Shown in pieces: positions 11,147 to 22,149 of a DNA stretch of 64,000 nucleotides. Origin of the DNA: Humulus lupulus (taxonomy: Eukaryota > Streptophyta > Magnoliopsida > Rosales > Cannabaceae). Below the pieces are notes generated by a model that was given only the letters and a program-made list of their open reading frames with translations, did not search any database and had not been told where the DNA came from. Numbering within the stretch: position 1 is the first letter of the stretch; each line of letters starts with the position of its first letter. Both the position numbers and the translations under genes were made by a program. The stretch is taken from NCBI RefSeq assembly GCF_963169125.1, contig NC_084797.1:99845868-99909867 (forward strand), read 5' to 3'.

Positions 11147-13682
11147 TGTAACGCCCTACTACCCAGGGACCGTTAAGTTGTGCATTTTAAACAATGATAA
11201 ACTCGCTAACCTAGCCATTTGGCCATAATCGTGTAACTAAGTATAATTAACGGTTTAGGATTAAATTTTTTTGGTCAAGATACAACGTTTCACGAAAACG
11301 TTTACTGTATACATTGGGATCCCAAAATATAATTCAAAGGTTAATTACAATATAATATTTACAACCAGCCGACCTAAGCGGCAGAATAGGGTTAACCCTA
11401 GTTACTCTTTCAACCCTCAGCCGTGGTAGTCGAGCAGCCTCATATGTACACATCGTCACCTAAGCTCTCCAACTCAAGGATGGTCCAGCTTTCTTTTGCC
11501 TTTACCTGCACCACATAGCACCCATGAGCTGAAGCTCAGCAAGAAAACTCAATATGCTCATGAACAAGTAATAAAATGTCACTGAACCACAATAGGCATG
11601 CCTAGCAGTATTAACCCTACTCATGCATTCAAGAAAGTCCAAATAATGACTCATGGGCCCTGCTCTTTGTATAGATGACTATCAAGTCATATTGAGAATA
11701 GATGGCTAATGAGTCCATCTCTGGGGATCTTCTCCCTAAATAAATGGCTAATGAGTCCATCTCTGGGGATCCGCTCCCTAAATAGATGGCTAATGAGTCC
11801 ATCCCTGGGAATCTGCTCCCTGAATAGATGGCTAATAAGTCCATCTCTAGGGATCCGCTCCCTAAATAGATGGCTAATGAGTCCATCTCTGGGGATCCGC
11901 TCCCTGAATAGATGGCTAATGAGTCCATCTCTGGGGATCCGCTCCCTAAGCCATGTGACGTTTCAGTCACCTAAACCTTTTGGCCTTGACTCTAAATAAC
12001 TAGCCTTTAGACTAGACAAGCGCTTTTGTTTTCATCGAACTTAAGGTCGGTCAAGCATTTCATACTTATGTTGATAATGCTTATGTCGATTAGATCTAAT
12101 CTTTTCGGCTTGCGTTAGACATGCTAATACCAGTCTTGACTCATAAGCCAATACCATACGACCAGTGCTCAATACCACTACCGAACTTGACTAATAAGTC
12201 ACATCTTCATAGTCAATACTGACACCATTGCCGATTCTGACTAATAAGTCAGTTCCACTCACAAGTAAGCAATGCAACTAGGCATATATCATATGTCAAA
12301 TATCCAAATACAGGGCATTCAGCATGCTTACTCAACATTCCCTAGCATAATTATGATCATGCAAATTTATAGAGACTCAAGCTCTGATCAATCTCATATT
12401 CAACATTCATGCCATGCCCTAATCACATGTATCTTATGCATCACATGCATCACATACTGGGTGCATTTTTCTTACCTCTGGTTCGAGCGTGAAACAAGTT
12501 AAAAACAACCCTTGAGAACAATCAATCCTTTGATCCCTTAGCGGTCACCTAGTCATAATCAAATATGGAATTCCATCAATAAAATCAATAATAAAAGGTT
12601 CATGATCTAATCCTCGCTCCCGGGACCTCGAATCCTACTAACACGGTTAATAAATTCGATCCCGAGCCTTAAGAATTGAAATCCCGAGCCTAAAACCCTA
12701 AAAAGTACCCAAAAGAAGGCCCTGGAAAAATAGGGTAGCGCTACAACGCTGCCTTCCAGGCGCTATGGCGCTACAGCCAGCCAGCCATCCCCTAGACAGT
12801 GCTGTAGCGCCCTACACTGGGTGCTGTAGCACCTGAACCAGAGTGTTCAAACTCTGGTTTTTTCCTCTTCGAGTTCTCCAAATTATAAACCTAAAAAACT
12901 GACCCCAAACCTCAACCAAACCCACAAATGAACCCAAAAACCAATTCTACATGTCTTAGACATCAAAACCCAATCAAACTTTCCCAAAAAGCTCATTGAA
13001 TTCCCAATTAGTCAATCCAAGATTTCAACTAAAACCAACTGAAAAACAGAGCAAGAAACCAGAGAATTCATGGCTGAAACCTTACCTCAAACTCATGATC
13101 AAACCCCATTAAATGGCTAAACATAAGCCTAGAACCTCAAGCTTCGATTCCCTAGCTTGAATCCTCAAACTAAGCTTCAAAATTTCAAAGGAAAAGAGAA
13201 AAGAAGATGATCGGGAGGAAGAGGAAGGAAGAGCACTCTGTTTTGGCCTCTTTCTTCTACAACCATCCTACTTTAAACACATCCCTTGGTTAAAAGACCA
13301 AAATGCCCCTAGGTTAAATAATTTCCTTTCAAGGCTAGCAAGGGAAAAATCGTCATTTCCCGTCTGTCTCATTAATTATAATTAACGTCCTCCAATTCCT
13401 GTTATTCCTGATATTCTCAAATAATAATAAATCATATCTCATTACCCTATAATTCCCGGTAATGTACTAATCATCAAATTACCCCGAGACTCACCCCGAG
13501 CCCAGTAAATAACCCTGATATGACCAAACCGCTAACTTGCATTTAAAGATCGTCTCATGCCGAATAGCTTGAAAAAATCCACACTATAATGTGGCCTCAT
13601 CCATAAATCACCAATATGCATGAAAATATACAAATATGCCCTCAACGGGCCAAATTATGAAAATTGCCCAATTAATCAAGAA
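11147..13682 (-). repeat. Nested chromovirus-family LTR, right end deleted
   Basis: Begins TGTAACGCCCTACTACCC immediately after the host LTR sequence GTAGTAGGAT, with the blocks TTTACCTGCACCACATAGCA (11501-11520) and TTTTTCTTACCTCTGG. The right terminus (expected ...GTTACA) and any TSD are absent. Near 13682 it joins host LTR sequence AAAACTCAGTCACAAC directly. It carries a 42-bp minisatellite (11700-11955). Confidence 0.82.
11700..11955. repeat. 42-bp minisatellite, about six copies
   Basis: The unit TAATGAGTCCATCTCTGGGG plus GATCCGCTCCCTAAATAGATGGC recurs every 42 bp (starts at 11708, 11750 and so on). Because 42 is a multiple of 3, it gives an open frame on both strands (14-residue repeat containing MSPSLGIRSLNRWL); this is a by-product of the repeat, not a gene. 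It lies inside the candidate LTR intron of the nested LTR. Confidence 0.9.
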
Positions 13683-14541
13683 CAAAAACTCAGTCACAAC
13701 TTATACTAACCATGGAAATTCACAAAGAAATCAAGTTGTAAAGCTTACCTTAGAAAGGATTCAACCCCTTAGCTAACTCCAATCTTACTCCTAGCTTGAT
13801 TCCTCAGTTCCCAGTCCCAAATTTAAGAGAATTAGTGTTCTTCTTTCATCTTTCCAAAGTTCCCCAAAGAGATTGAGAAAGAGGGTAAACATGATAGAGA
13901 GAACCCTTAGTGGTTTTGTGTTTCTGGTCACTTCCTGTATACTTTCCCAAGCCTATCACTTAACACAAATGACCAAAATGCCCCTAAACATATCCTTAGC
14001 CTCTTATTGCCTTTAAGGGCAAACCTGTCATTTACCACATTTCCCGCTAATCCTCAAGTGATCCTATAAATTCCCAATTAATCTCGACGCTCCCAAACAA
14101 TCACCAAATAACTATCTGTTACCCAATAAATCCCAAGTACGCACTAAGTCCCCAAAATACCCCTAGGCTCACCTCGAACCGGGCATTTGACCCCGTTGTG
14201 ACTATTCTGCTAATCTGCTCACGCCTCAAGCCGAATATCGCAAATATATCCACATAATAATGCGGTCTCAATGATTTAACACATATAATCACATTTATAC
14301 CCTCAACAGGTCAAAATTACAAATATTCCCTTATTAACAACAATCGGCCCCACATGCATATTTAATACACATAAACATGCACATATGTTCATATTACCAT
14401 ATAAATCATGTATGCCACGTAGTCACACATTTAATCTATTAATTCCACACACACACACACATATATATATATCCAATAATGCCCTCCTGACACACTAATC
14501 AAGGCACTAATAAGCCTTATTAGAAAATTTGAGACGTTACA

Positions 14542-14606
14542 ACTACCCCCTCCTACTGAAAATTTCATAATTGAAATTTACCTGAATAATTCGGGATGTT
14601 GATCCC
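14542..14606 (-). pseudogene. Element F end of pol and polypurine tract
   Basis: The minus strand continues the chromodomain frame from 26180 into a tail (ISITKFSVGG-like, then stop) and the purine-rich AGGAGGGGGTAGT immediately before the 3' LTR start TGTAACGTCTC. This is the plus-strand primer of F. The last 5 bp, ATCCC, are the left TSD of element C. Confidence 0.75.
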
Positions 14607-15212
14607 TGTTATCCAAAAAACAGGCATGGATAACATGGCAGACGTTTAGTACACGTGGCTGACATCTGGCAAAGTCTTGTTCGACCATCGACCAAAAAGA
14701 TGTCTGCGGCGCAAAGCTCAATCTTTATATACGACCAGCTTGGTCGTATACTCACTATATTTGGAGAAAATCTTATGCAGTTATAATCATATCCGAAATT
14801 ATCTCCCATGATTTCCTGAGTATCCGATTATTTAGGAAAGAATATCTATAACAAATTAAATGTAATCTTCCTTGAGCCTATAAATAGAGAAAGATAGCTC
14901 AAGGAAAGGATTTTTTTGCTTTCTAATTATTGGAGATTAGAGTTTTACAAGTGTATTAGAGCTATCACATTCGATATATTGTTTTGTTCTTCAGAGATTT
15001 GTGAAACTCATTGAACCCTAGTTCTTTGATCACTCCTTTGAATCTTATATCAATAACAGCTCAAGTGGACGTAGGTTATTACCAGATTCTGGGGCCGAAC
15101 CACTATAAATCCTTGTGTGTTTTACTGTTTTTGTCATTATTCTCATTTCAACATATTTGTCCACATCAAATAATTTTGACTCCGTGTCAGTTGACCAAAA
15201 TTAGGGTCAACA
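14607..15212 (+). repeat. 5' LTR of element C (606 bp)
   Basis: TGTTATCCAAAAAACAGGC ... TTAGGGTCAACA, near-identical to 25568-26174. A TATA box CTATAAATAG is at 14878-14887, so R should start about 14910. Two inverted repeats are described separately. Related in start (TGTTATCC) to the LTR of element D. Confidence 0.95.
14728..14904 (+). promoter_or_regulatory. Element C promoter: two hairpins and TATA box
   Basis: TATACGACCA (14728-14737) and TGGTCGTATA (14741-14750) are a perfect 10-bp inverted repeat with a 3-base loop. CCTTGAGC (14870-14877) and GCTCAAGG (14897-14904) are a perfect 8-bp inverted repeat enclosing the TATA box CTATAAATAG (14878-14887). In the 3' LTR the first repeat is intact (25689-25711) and the second has one mismatch. 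The TATA assignment is sequence-based; any role of the hairpins is inference. Confidence 0.65.
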
Positions 15213-15234
15213 TTCTTGTGCTTTCATTGAGAGC
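15213..15234 (+). other. Primer binding site of element C
   Basis: TTCTTGTGCTTTCATTGAGA directly follows the LTR end, sharing GTGCTTTCATTGAGAG with elements A and E. The tRNA is not identified. Confidence 0.6.
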
Positions 15235-15259
15235 TTGATACAATATTGTTGAAATATCA

Positions 15260-17000
15260 ATGGCGAAAACAACCAAGAAGACTGGACAGGCGGCTAGCGC
15301 TGCACCATCTCAGCCTCCTCCTCCTCCTCCAAACGTGACCGAAGATGAGCCACATTTGGAATTCGATGAGGAAGAACTGGATTCTGAGACGCTGAGGAAT
15401 ACCCTGGGGGTATTGCAGGACGAACTGGCTAATCAGAGGGCCAGCCAGGAAAGTGCTGCCGAGATTATGGCACGGCAGCAACAAGAGATTGAGCGACAGC
15501 GCCTGGAACTAAGTGAAAGGCAGGTGGAGATGGACTGTCGCTAGAGGGAGGCCATGGCAGCCCTCGAAGTTGCCCTACAGCTGGCTAGGAATCAGGCTGC
15601 ACCTGCTTCGCAGCCTGATCAACCTACAAATGGGCCGCCCCAAAGGGGTCCTAATCCTAGCCCACCAATCCAGCCCTCGAGCCCCCAAAGGCCCAAGCAG
15701 CCACTGATGCCTTAGGACGATGTCCCGCTGAGGGACCCCGAGGCACAGCCTCCATCCCAGGCTGGTCGCGGCAATCCCCGGCAACCAAGGCAGAATAGGG
15801 CCGGGCAACCACCCCACAGTCTTAGACGCCATAGGGGCGAAGAGCCAAACCCTCCGAGCAGAGGACAGCGTCCTTCTGGAAACAGAAGGAACTCAGAGAC
15901 AGGCTCTGCAGTCCGAGGCCCCCCACGACATGATAATGCACGGGGACCTACCAACCAACGCAGGCCACCCTCTAACGCTCGGGAGGTTCCAGCCCGGGAA
16001 GGCAACCGAGGGAACAGTCGATCCCATCATAGCCAATCAAGACTCAGAGATGGCCATGATTATAATGAGGCCGACTCAGGCAGAGGAAACGCCGGTCGGA
16101 GAAATGAAGAAAGAGGTGGGGGCAGAAGCCTACCACCTAGGGATGACCAACCCGAAAGACGTGACGCTGGGGGGCAGCCCATACAAAATAACATCTTTAA
16201 CTGGCTCGGAGCTAGCGAGCAGCGAAGAAGAGATGAGGATTTGAGAGACGTACTCAACGATCACCGGGAACGGCACGACGAGTATGTTCCCCCAGCACTA
16301 GAGGTCCCGGTGATTCCTGGCGCCATGCAGGCCCAGATAGATGCCCTCAACCAGGCAGTGCAACAGCTGGTCGGGGGAAGAACATCTTATATCGATCACG
16401 ATAGGAGAAAGGGCACTCCTTTCGTTTAGAGGATAGCTATGGCAGAAACTCCTAGCAAGTTTAAGATGCCTACGCTTCCGAACTTTGACGGGTATGGTGA
16501 CCCGGTATCTCACGTCAACAAATTTGAGATACAAATGGACATTCAGAAAGTGTCCAAAGACGCTCGGTGCAGGATCTTCCCAGCAACACTTTCTGATGCT
16601 GCACAGGAGTGGTTTTTCAAATTCCCTCCTGCAAGTATAGTTTCCTGGGAGATGTTCGTGAAGGAATTTTACAGACAATTCTATGCGGGTCGTGTGCACC
16701 CAACTGAGGCAAATCAGCTGGTCGAAATACGCTAGCAAGACGGAGAACCATTGAAAGATTATGTCCAGTGTTTTATGCGAGCAGCTGCTGGAGCGAAAAT
16801 AGTGGGAGACGAAGGCAAGATGATGGCCATAACTGTAGGGGTTAAGCATCGCACGCCTCTCTGGAACAGCCTCAGAAAGCATGGGGTCAGGACTACCCAG
16901 GAATTTTTGGATCAAGCTGATCGATATATCAAGCTCGAGGATGCCATCACCAGTGAAGGAAAGCCCCAGGCAAGGATAAGGGGACTACCGAGCCCGCCAA
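15260..17000 (+). pseudogene. Element C gag
   Basis: ATG at 15260 is 26 bp after the PBS block (MAKTTKKTGQAAS). The N-terminal third is Pro-rich, then a charged helix (ELANQRASQESAAEIMARQQ), then a long Arg/Pro/Gly-rich linker. The structural gag domain (16439-16900) has FKMPTLPNFDGYGDPVSHVN, AAQEWFFKFPPASIVSWEMF, FYRQFYAGR and MRAAAGAKI. The frame is cut by four TAG codons (15542, 15713, 16427, 16733). At least 15542 and 16733 fall where Gln would fit. Near 17000 the frame shifts by one, and a Gly/Asn-rich stretch (GKGNGNGNGNGKNGG) leads into the nucleocapsid. Gag builds the cytoplasmic virus-like particle. Not translatable as one protein. Confidence 0.85.
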
Positions 17001-18306
17001 AGGGTCGAAACCCAATGGAAACGGCAAAGGCAATGGGAACGGCAATGGCAATGGCAAGAATGGGGGGAAACAGCCACATAATAAGCCTTCCACCTCTGAC
17101 AATAAACGGGCCAAGGGTAATCGTTATGAACCTCAGTTCACTAACTACACTGCCCTTATTGAGTCTCGGGGAGAGGTGTATCAGGCCATGAGTTCCAGTG
17201 TGCCTTATAAGAAACCTGCCCACATTCGAAAGGATATTTCGAGAAGAGACACTACCAAGTTCTGTCGTTATCATAACGACTACGGACATGATACAAATGA
17301 ATGCAACCAGCTGAAGGATGAAATCGAGTTCCTTATTAGACAAGGACACTTGAGAAGATATATACGGGCCTCGGGAAATTCCCAACGAGAAGCTCCAGGT
17401 GGCAACGAGCATGCGCCCACACGCCAACGCTCGCCACCTTTGCAGCCTGACCCCGTAGCTGGCACTTTACTCACCATCTGTGGAGGCCCGCATCTCGCGG
17501 GAGGCAGTGGAAAGGCGAGGGAACGATATGCTCGGACCCTACGCCACGACCAGGACATCGAGATGATGACTGTGGAGGACAGGGCATCAAAGAAGGCTCG
17601 GTCAGAGGAGGGTGAGATAACCTTCTCTGATAGCGACGCCCAGCATGTCCGGTTCCCACATTCTGATCCGCTGGTCGTGGACGTTCAAATCGCCAATATG
17701 ATGGTGAAAAGAGTACTAGTTGATACAGGAAGTTCAATGAACATCCTATACAAATCTTCGCTGGAACGCATGAAGTTGTCCGTTAAGGACTTGGAGCTCT
17801 GCAACCAAAAAATTTACGGCTTCTCTGGTGAGGGACTCGCCCCAGTAGGGTCAATCATACTTCCAGTGACAGCAGGTACAGCGCCCGCTACCAGGACATT
17901 ACTCGCTACTTTTATAGTAGTCGATTGTCCTTCGGCGTACAATGCTGTCATTGGAAGGCCCATACTGGTTGGTCTTCGGGCCGTCACCTCAGTATGGAAC
18001 TTGGCCATGAAATTCCTGATAGATGCAGGGGTAGGACGCGTGTTGGGAAATCAGAGGGATGCCAGGTAGTGCTACAACGCCTCAGTCACAAAGGCGAAGA
18101 AGGGAACGTCAAAGAGCACTCCCCCAGATAGGTTGCAGATGGCTATTGATACACAAGCCCAATCCGGTGATGGAGTCACTAAATAGGGTGTTGCCCAAAA
18201 TGAGGATAGGGATTTAGATCCTCGCTTTGGGGATTTTGAGGAAAATGTTGGACCCGTCGAGGAACTGGAAGAGGTCCAACTTGACGAAAAAGACCCGACC
18301 AGAGTT
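17001..18306 (+). pseudogene. Element C nucleocapsid, protease and linker
   Basis: The frame reads YEPQFTNYTALIESRGEVYQ, then CRYHNDYGHDTNEC (17260-17301), a zinc-knuckle-like C-x2-H-x4-H-x4-C. Then TICGGPHLAGGSGKARERYA and the retropepsin region RVLVDTGSSMNILY (17706-17747; active Asp-Thr-Gly), GFSGEGLAPVGSI and DCPSAYNAVIGRPIL. In-frame TAG codons at 18067 and 18184 break the link to RT. The acidic linker DLDPRFGDFEENVGPVEELE matches those of A and D. Protease would mature the gag-pol polyprotein. Confidence 0.88.
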
Positions 18307-20220
18307 GTGAAGGCCGGGAAAAACTTAGAAGCAACCACGAAGCACGCACTAGTGGAATTTTTGCGAAAGAACCAGGAAGTCTTTGCCTGGTCACACAAAG
18401 ACATGGCTGGGATAGATCCTGCAGTTATCAGCCATGTCCTGAACGTAGACAAGAGTTTTCCACCCGTGCAACAAAAAAGAAGGCTGCTCGATAAGGATAG
18501 ATCGAAAGCCTTAAAAGAAGAAGTTGAAAGATTAAAGGAGAATGGGTTCATCAGGGTAGCTTTTTATCCGTCGTGGGTCTCTAATCCAGTACTGGTTCCC
18601 AAGCCTAACGGCAAATGGCGAACCTGTGTGGATTTCACAGACCTTAATAAAGCCTGCCCAAAGGATTGCTTCCCACTCCCAAGGATTGACCAGCTGGTCG
18701 ATGCAACTACAGGACATGAGATCCTCTCCTTCATGGATGCATACTCAGGATACAATCAGATTAGTATGCATCCCCCTGACGAGGAGCACACCAGCTTTCG
18801 GACCGATATGGGGTTATACTGTTATAAAGTAATGCCCTTCGGACTGAAAAACGCAGGTGCGACTTACCAGCTATTGGTTAACCACATGTTTAAGGAGTTG
18901 ATAGGAGTAAACATGGAGGTGTATGTGGATGACATGCTGGTAAAGTCGAAAAAAGCAGAAGGACATGTGAAGGATTTACAAGAGTGTTTCGATGTGTTGA
19001 ACAAGTACCAAATGAAATTAAATCCTCTCAAATGTTCCTTCGGATTCGGATCAGGGAAATTCTTGGGGTTTATTGTCAATTCAAGAGGAATCGAGGCCAA
19101 CCCCGACAAGATAAAAGCCTTGATCGACATGAAATCGCCAGAGAAGATCAAGGATGTGCAAAGTTTAACTGGAAGAATTGCCGCACTAAGTAGATTCATT
19201 TCCAAGTCGACGGATAAATGCGTCCCTTTCTTTAATCTTCTTAGAGGCAACAAGAAGTTTGAATGGACAGGAGACTGCGAGCAGGCTTTCCAAGCCCTAA
19301 AAGCCCATATGGCACAGCCTCCTATTTTATCAAAGCCTATCGAAGGAGAAACTTTGTTCATCTACCTGGCGATCACCGAAGTTGCTGCTAGTGCGGTACT
19401 GGTAGGAGAAGAAGAAGGCGTACAAAAGGCAGTTTACTATGTAAGCAAAAGAATAATCGGAGCAGAGTTGAGGTATCCTCCCATTGAGAGGTTAGCCTAT
19501 TGTATAATCTTGGCCTCAAGGAAACTACGTCCTTACTTCCAAGCCCATCCCGTTACAGTCTTAACTGACCAGCCCCTTCGGCAAGTCCTGCAAAAACCAG
19601 AGGCGGCTGGGCGTTTATTAAAATGGGCAGTCGAACTCGGGCAGTTCGATATTACATATTCACCGCGAGCAGCAGTAAAAGGACAAGTCTTGGCTGATCT
19701 TATTGCCGAGTTCACTGAGCTTCCAGACAATGAGCAGTGCGAAGAGTCTAGTGCGCCTGAGCCCCAAGGTGAAGCTCCTTCGTGGAAGTTGTTCACAGAT
19801 GGATCGTCCAATGAATCTCACTTAGGAGCGGGAGTGATATTGATAACGCCAGAAGGGCATCGATTTCACTGCGCTATTAGGTTCGACTTCACTGCGTCAA
19901 ATAATGAAGCCGAATATGAAGCACTCCTCGCTGGGTTAAGATTGGCAAAAGACATGGGTATAAAGGTGCTGGATATTTACAGTGATTCACAGCTGGTGGT
20001 GAATCAGGTCCTAGGGGAATATCAAGCACGAGGCCTCAAAATGGTGGCCTACTTAAATAAAACTAAAGATCTGTTGGCCCATTTCGAGAAGTATACCCTC
20101 CAGCAAATACCTCGAGATCAGAATTCGAACGTAGATGCCTTAGCCAAACTCGCAAGCGTGAAAGACGCTGACACTTTGAATATTGTGCCAGTAGAAAGAT
20201 TGTGCGAGCTGAGCATATGA
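18307..20220 (+). pseudogene. Element C reverse transcriptase with two RNase H domains
   Basis: Open for 637 codons. RT (about residues 60-260): WVSNPVLVPKPNGKWRTCVD, FMDAYSGYNQISM, VMPFGLKNAGATYQ, catalytic YVDDMLVKSK, KCSFGFGSGKFLGFI. Gypsy RNase H follows: TLFIYLAITEVAASAVLV, VYYVSKRIIGAELRYPPIER, RPYFQAHPVTVLTDQPLRQV. A second, archaeal-like RNase H follows: WKLFTDGSSNESHLGAGVIL, ASNNEAEYEALLAGLRLA, IYSDSQLVVNQVLGEY, DQNSNVDALAKLAS, with all four acidic positions present (FTDG, NNEAE, YSDS, NVDA). Two RNase H domains in tandem are the known Tat-lineage feature. The frame is lost at TGA 20218, so integrase is out of frame. This is the best-preserved enzyme of C. Confidence 0.93.
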
Positions 20221-20227
20221 GACTAAT

Positions 20228-21475
20228 ATGGAAATCTGGATGGAGGATACATGGATGGCACCTTACTTGGAGTATCTTACAAATGGTGTACTACCAGCAG
20301 ATAGAAATAAAGCCAGAACCCTCCAAAGGCAGGTTGCTAGGTACATACTGGTCGATGGTGTTCTTTACCGAAGAGGATATTCCATGCCACTGCTCATATG
20401 TATTACACCGGAAAAGGCTAAAGAGCTGATGAAGGAAGTACATGAAGGCTTCTGCGGGGATCACGCTGGGGGGCAGAGCTTGTCAAAAAAGATTCTGAGG
20501 CAAGGTTACTTTTGGCCGACTATGAACGAAGACTCAATGGAGTTTGTGCGAAAATGCGATAAGTGTAAGAGATTTTCCAAGATCCCACGTGTAGCTCCCA
20601 ACGAGTTAAAGCAGATGCATAGTCCTTGGCCTTTCGTAGTATGGGGTATACACTTGACTGGATCCCTGCTAACGGGAAAGGGTGGAGTTGTGGCAGTCGA
20701 CTACTTCACCAAATGGGCCGAAGCTGAGCCACTCGCTACCATAACGACCAAGAAAGTTCTTGACTTCATCATCAAGAACATTGTTTGCCGATAAGGTTTG
20801 CCTCGAAAAATTGTCTCAGACAACGACACCCAGTTTGACAGTGACTTATTCACAGACTTCTGCGAAAGACATGCAATCGTCAAAAGCTTTTCTTCAGTCG
20901 CGCATCCACAAGAAAATGGGCAAGTTGAAGCAGTGAATAAAACGCTTAAGGACACCCTGAAGAAAAGGCTCGAAGATCCTAAAGGAGCATGGCCAGAACA
21001 GTTGCCCGAAGTACTCTAGTCGTATAGAACTTCTCATCGAACAGCGACAGGTCATACCCCGTTTTCCTTAGCATACGGGTATGAAGCTATGTTGCCTGTC
21101 GAGTTAGATCCGCCCTCACATCGACGAATTACATACGACCAAGACCGGAATAGCCAACTGATGATGGAGTCTCTAGAATCACTTGAAGAGAAACGGGAAA
21201 GAGCCCAACTCCGAGTAGCTGCGTACCAGCAAAAGGTCGCCCAGTATTTTAACTCAAAGGTGAAAGAAAGAAAATTCAACGTCAGAGATATAATACTACG
21301 ACGAGTTTTCTTAAACACCCGCGACCCAACTGCTGGAGTGCTCAGTCCAAACTGGGAAGGACCTTACCAGATTGAGGAAGTCCTTCATCCAGGCACCTAC
21401 AAGCTTGCACGCTTAAATGGAGATCTCGTTCCACGCTATTGGAATGGAGAACACCTGCACAAGTATTATCAATAA
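20228..21475 (+). pseudogene. Element C integrase
   Basis: Three open pieces in one frame, split by TAA 20792 and TAG 21017. HHCC zinc-binding region: EVHEGFCGDHAGGQSLSKKI ... FVRKCDKCKRF. DDE core: VAVDYFTKWAEAEP (first Asp), KIVSDNDTQFDSDLF (second Asp), HPQENGQVEAVNKTLK (Glu), all present. C-terminal part: NVRDIILRRVF, LSPNWEGPYQIEEVLHPGTY, ending NGEHLHKYYQ. A few codons before VVAVDYF are deleted relative to element D (GKGGVKYAIVAVDYF), and GIDL has become GIHL. No chromodomain, as expected for Tat. It would insert cDNA in the nucleus; the stops disable it. Confidence 0.9.
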
Positions 21476-22149
21476 ACAGTCCTTTTTAAAGGACTAGCTT
21501 GTATTAATTTTTACTTTTTACAAGTTTCGAAAAAGGGTTAGCCACGTTGTATGGCCAATCGCTTATAAGTGTAAGATCTTTTTAAGATCACTCGTAAAGA
21601 CATGTTTAGTCCATTTTTAATACGAGATTATAAGGGACTGTGCGCAGCCAGTCATTCTTGCCAACCTTTGTAAATTTATTTTTACAAGTATTTGTTCATT
21701 ACGTGTGTTGTTTTGCTGTATTATAAGTGTTACGTTTCCTACCGAGCAGTAATGTTCGCATAGGTCGTGGTCAAGGCAAGTGACCAAGGACCTAAAGCTC
21801 CTTGATCACTTGGGGGGCATATAAGGTACATCGATAGCAAAACATACCAATAGGTATGTAAACACATGAACAAAATGAGTGAAAGCATGCTACGGTACTT
21901 AGAGTATTTTTCAAAATTTATATTTTGTTAAATCAAGCCAAAGTACTATGCTAAGTTTGGTCATGCGAACAGATGTTATAATAGACAAAAATATTATAAT
22001 ATCAAAAGGCATTCTTTTACACCACGAGCAGTACTGCTCGGATGTAATTGTTTAATTAAAAGTAAAAAGCTGCCCTTGCAGCAATAAAAAAAAATTGTCT
22101 TTACAATACGACCCGTGGGCCATGAAAACGAAATAAATAAAAAAAATTA
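21476..22149. other. Convergent spacer of element C with internal polypurine tract
   Basis: No gene. It holds the facing 3' ends of pol (+) and the antisense gene (-). At 21806-21823 TCACTTGGGGGGCATATA repeats the core of the real PPT (ACTTGGGGGGCAAA, 25554-25567). The same arrangement occurs in D at 57232-57252. Confidence 0.65.

Larger units (their letters stand above)
10133..14541 (-). repeat. 3' LTR of element F, split by a nested LTR
   Basis: Left end TGTAATGCCCTGGATAG, right end TTGAGACGTTACA beside the PPT. It matches the 5' LTR 39006-41352 in two blocks: 10133-11146 with 39006-40063, and 13683-14541 with about 40499-41352. About 435 bp of the host LTR (counterpart of 40064-40498) is missing at the right side of the nested LTR, so a deletion followed the insertion. 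A CA-repeat followed by a TA-repeat (CACACACACACA then TATATATATATA) lies at about 14448-14471. Confidence 0.88.

Noticed and set aside
11700..11955. Regular repeats that might suggest a CRISPR array
   Set aside because: Units are contiguous without unique spacers, in a plant retrotransposon LTR.
11629..11999. ORFs on both strands with a 14-residue repeat
   Set aside because: Produced by the 42-bp minisatellite inside a nested LTR.
14448..14471. CA/TA microsatellite as a functional element
   Set aside because: Simple repeat inside the F 3' LTR, also short in the 5' LTR; nothing further to support a role.
15260..18186. Programmed amber readthrough of gag-pol
   Set aside because: Six TAG codons plus two frameshifts scattered over gag and pol fit decay better than a single recoding site.
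18864..19361. 165-codon minus ORF opposite RT of element C
   Set aside because: Shadow of the conserved RT frame; no domain of its own.
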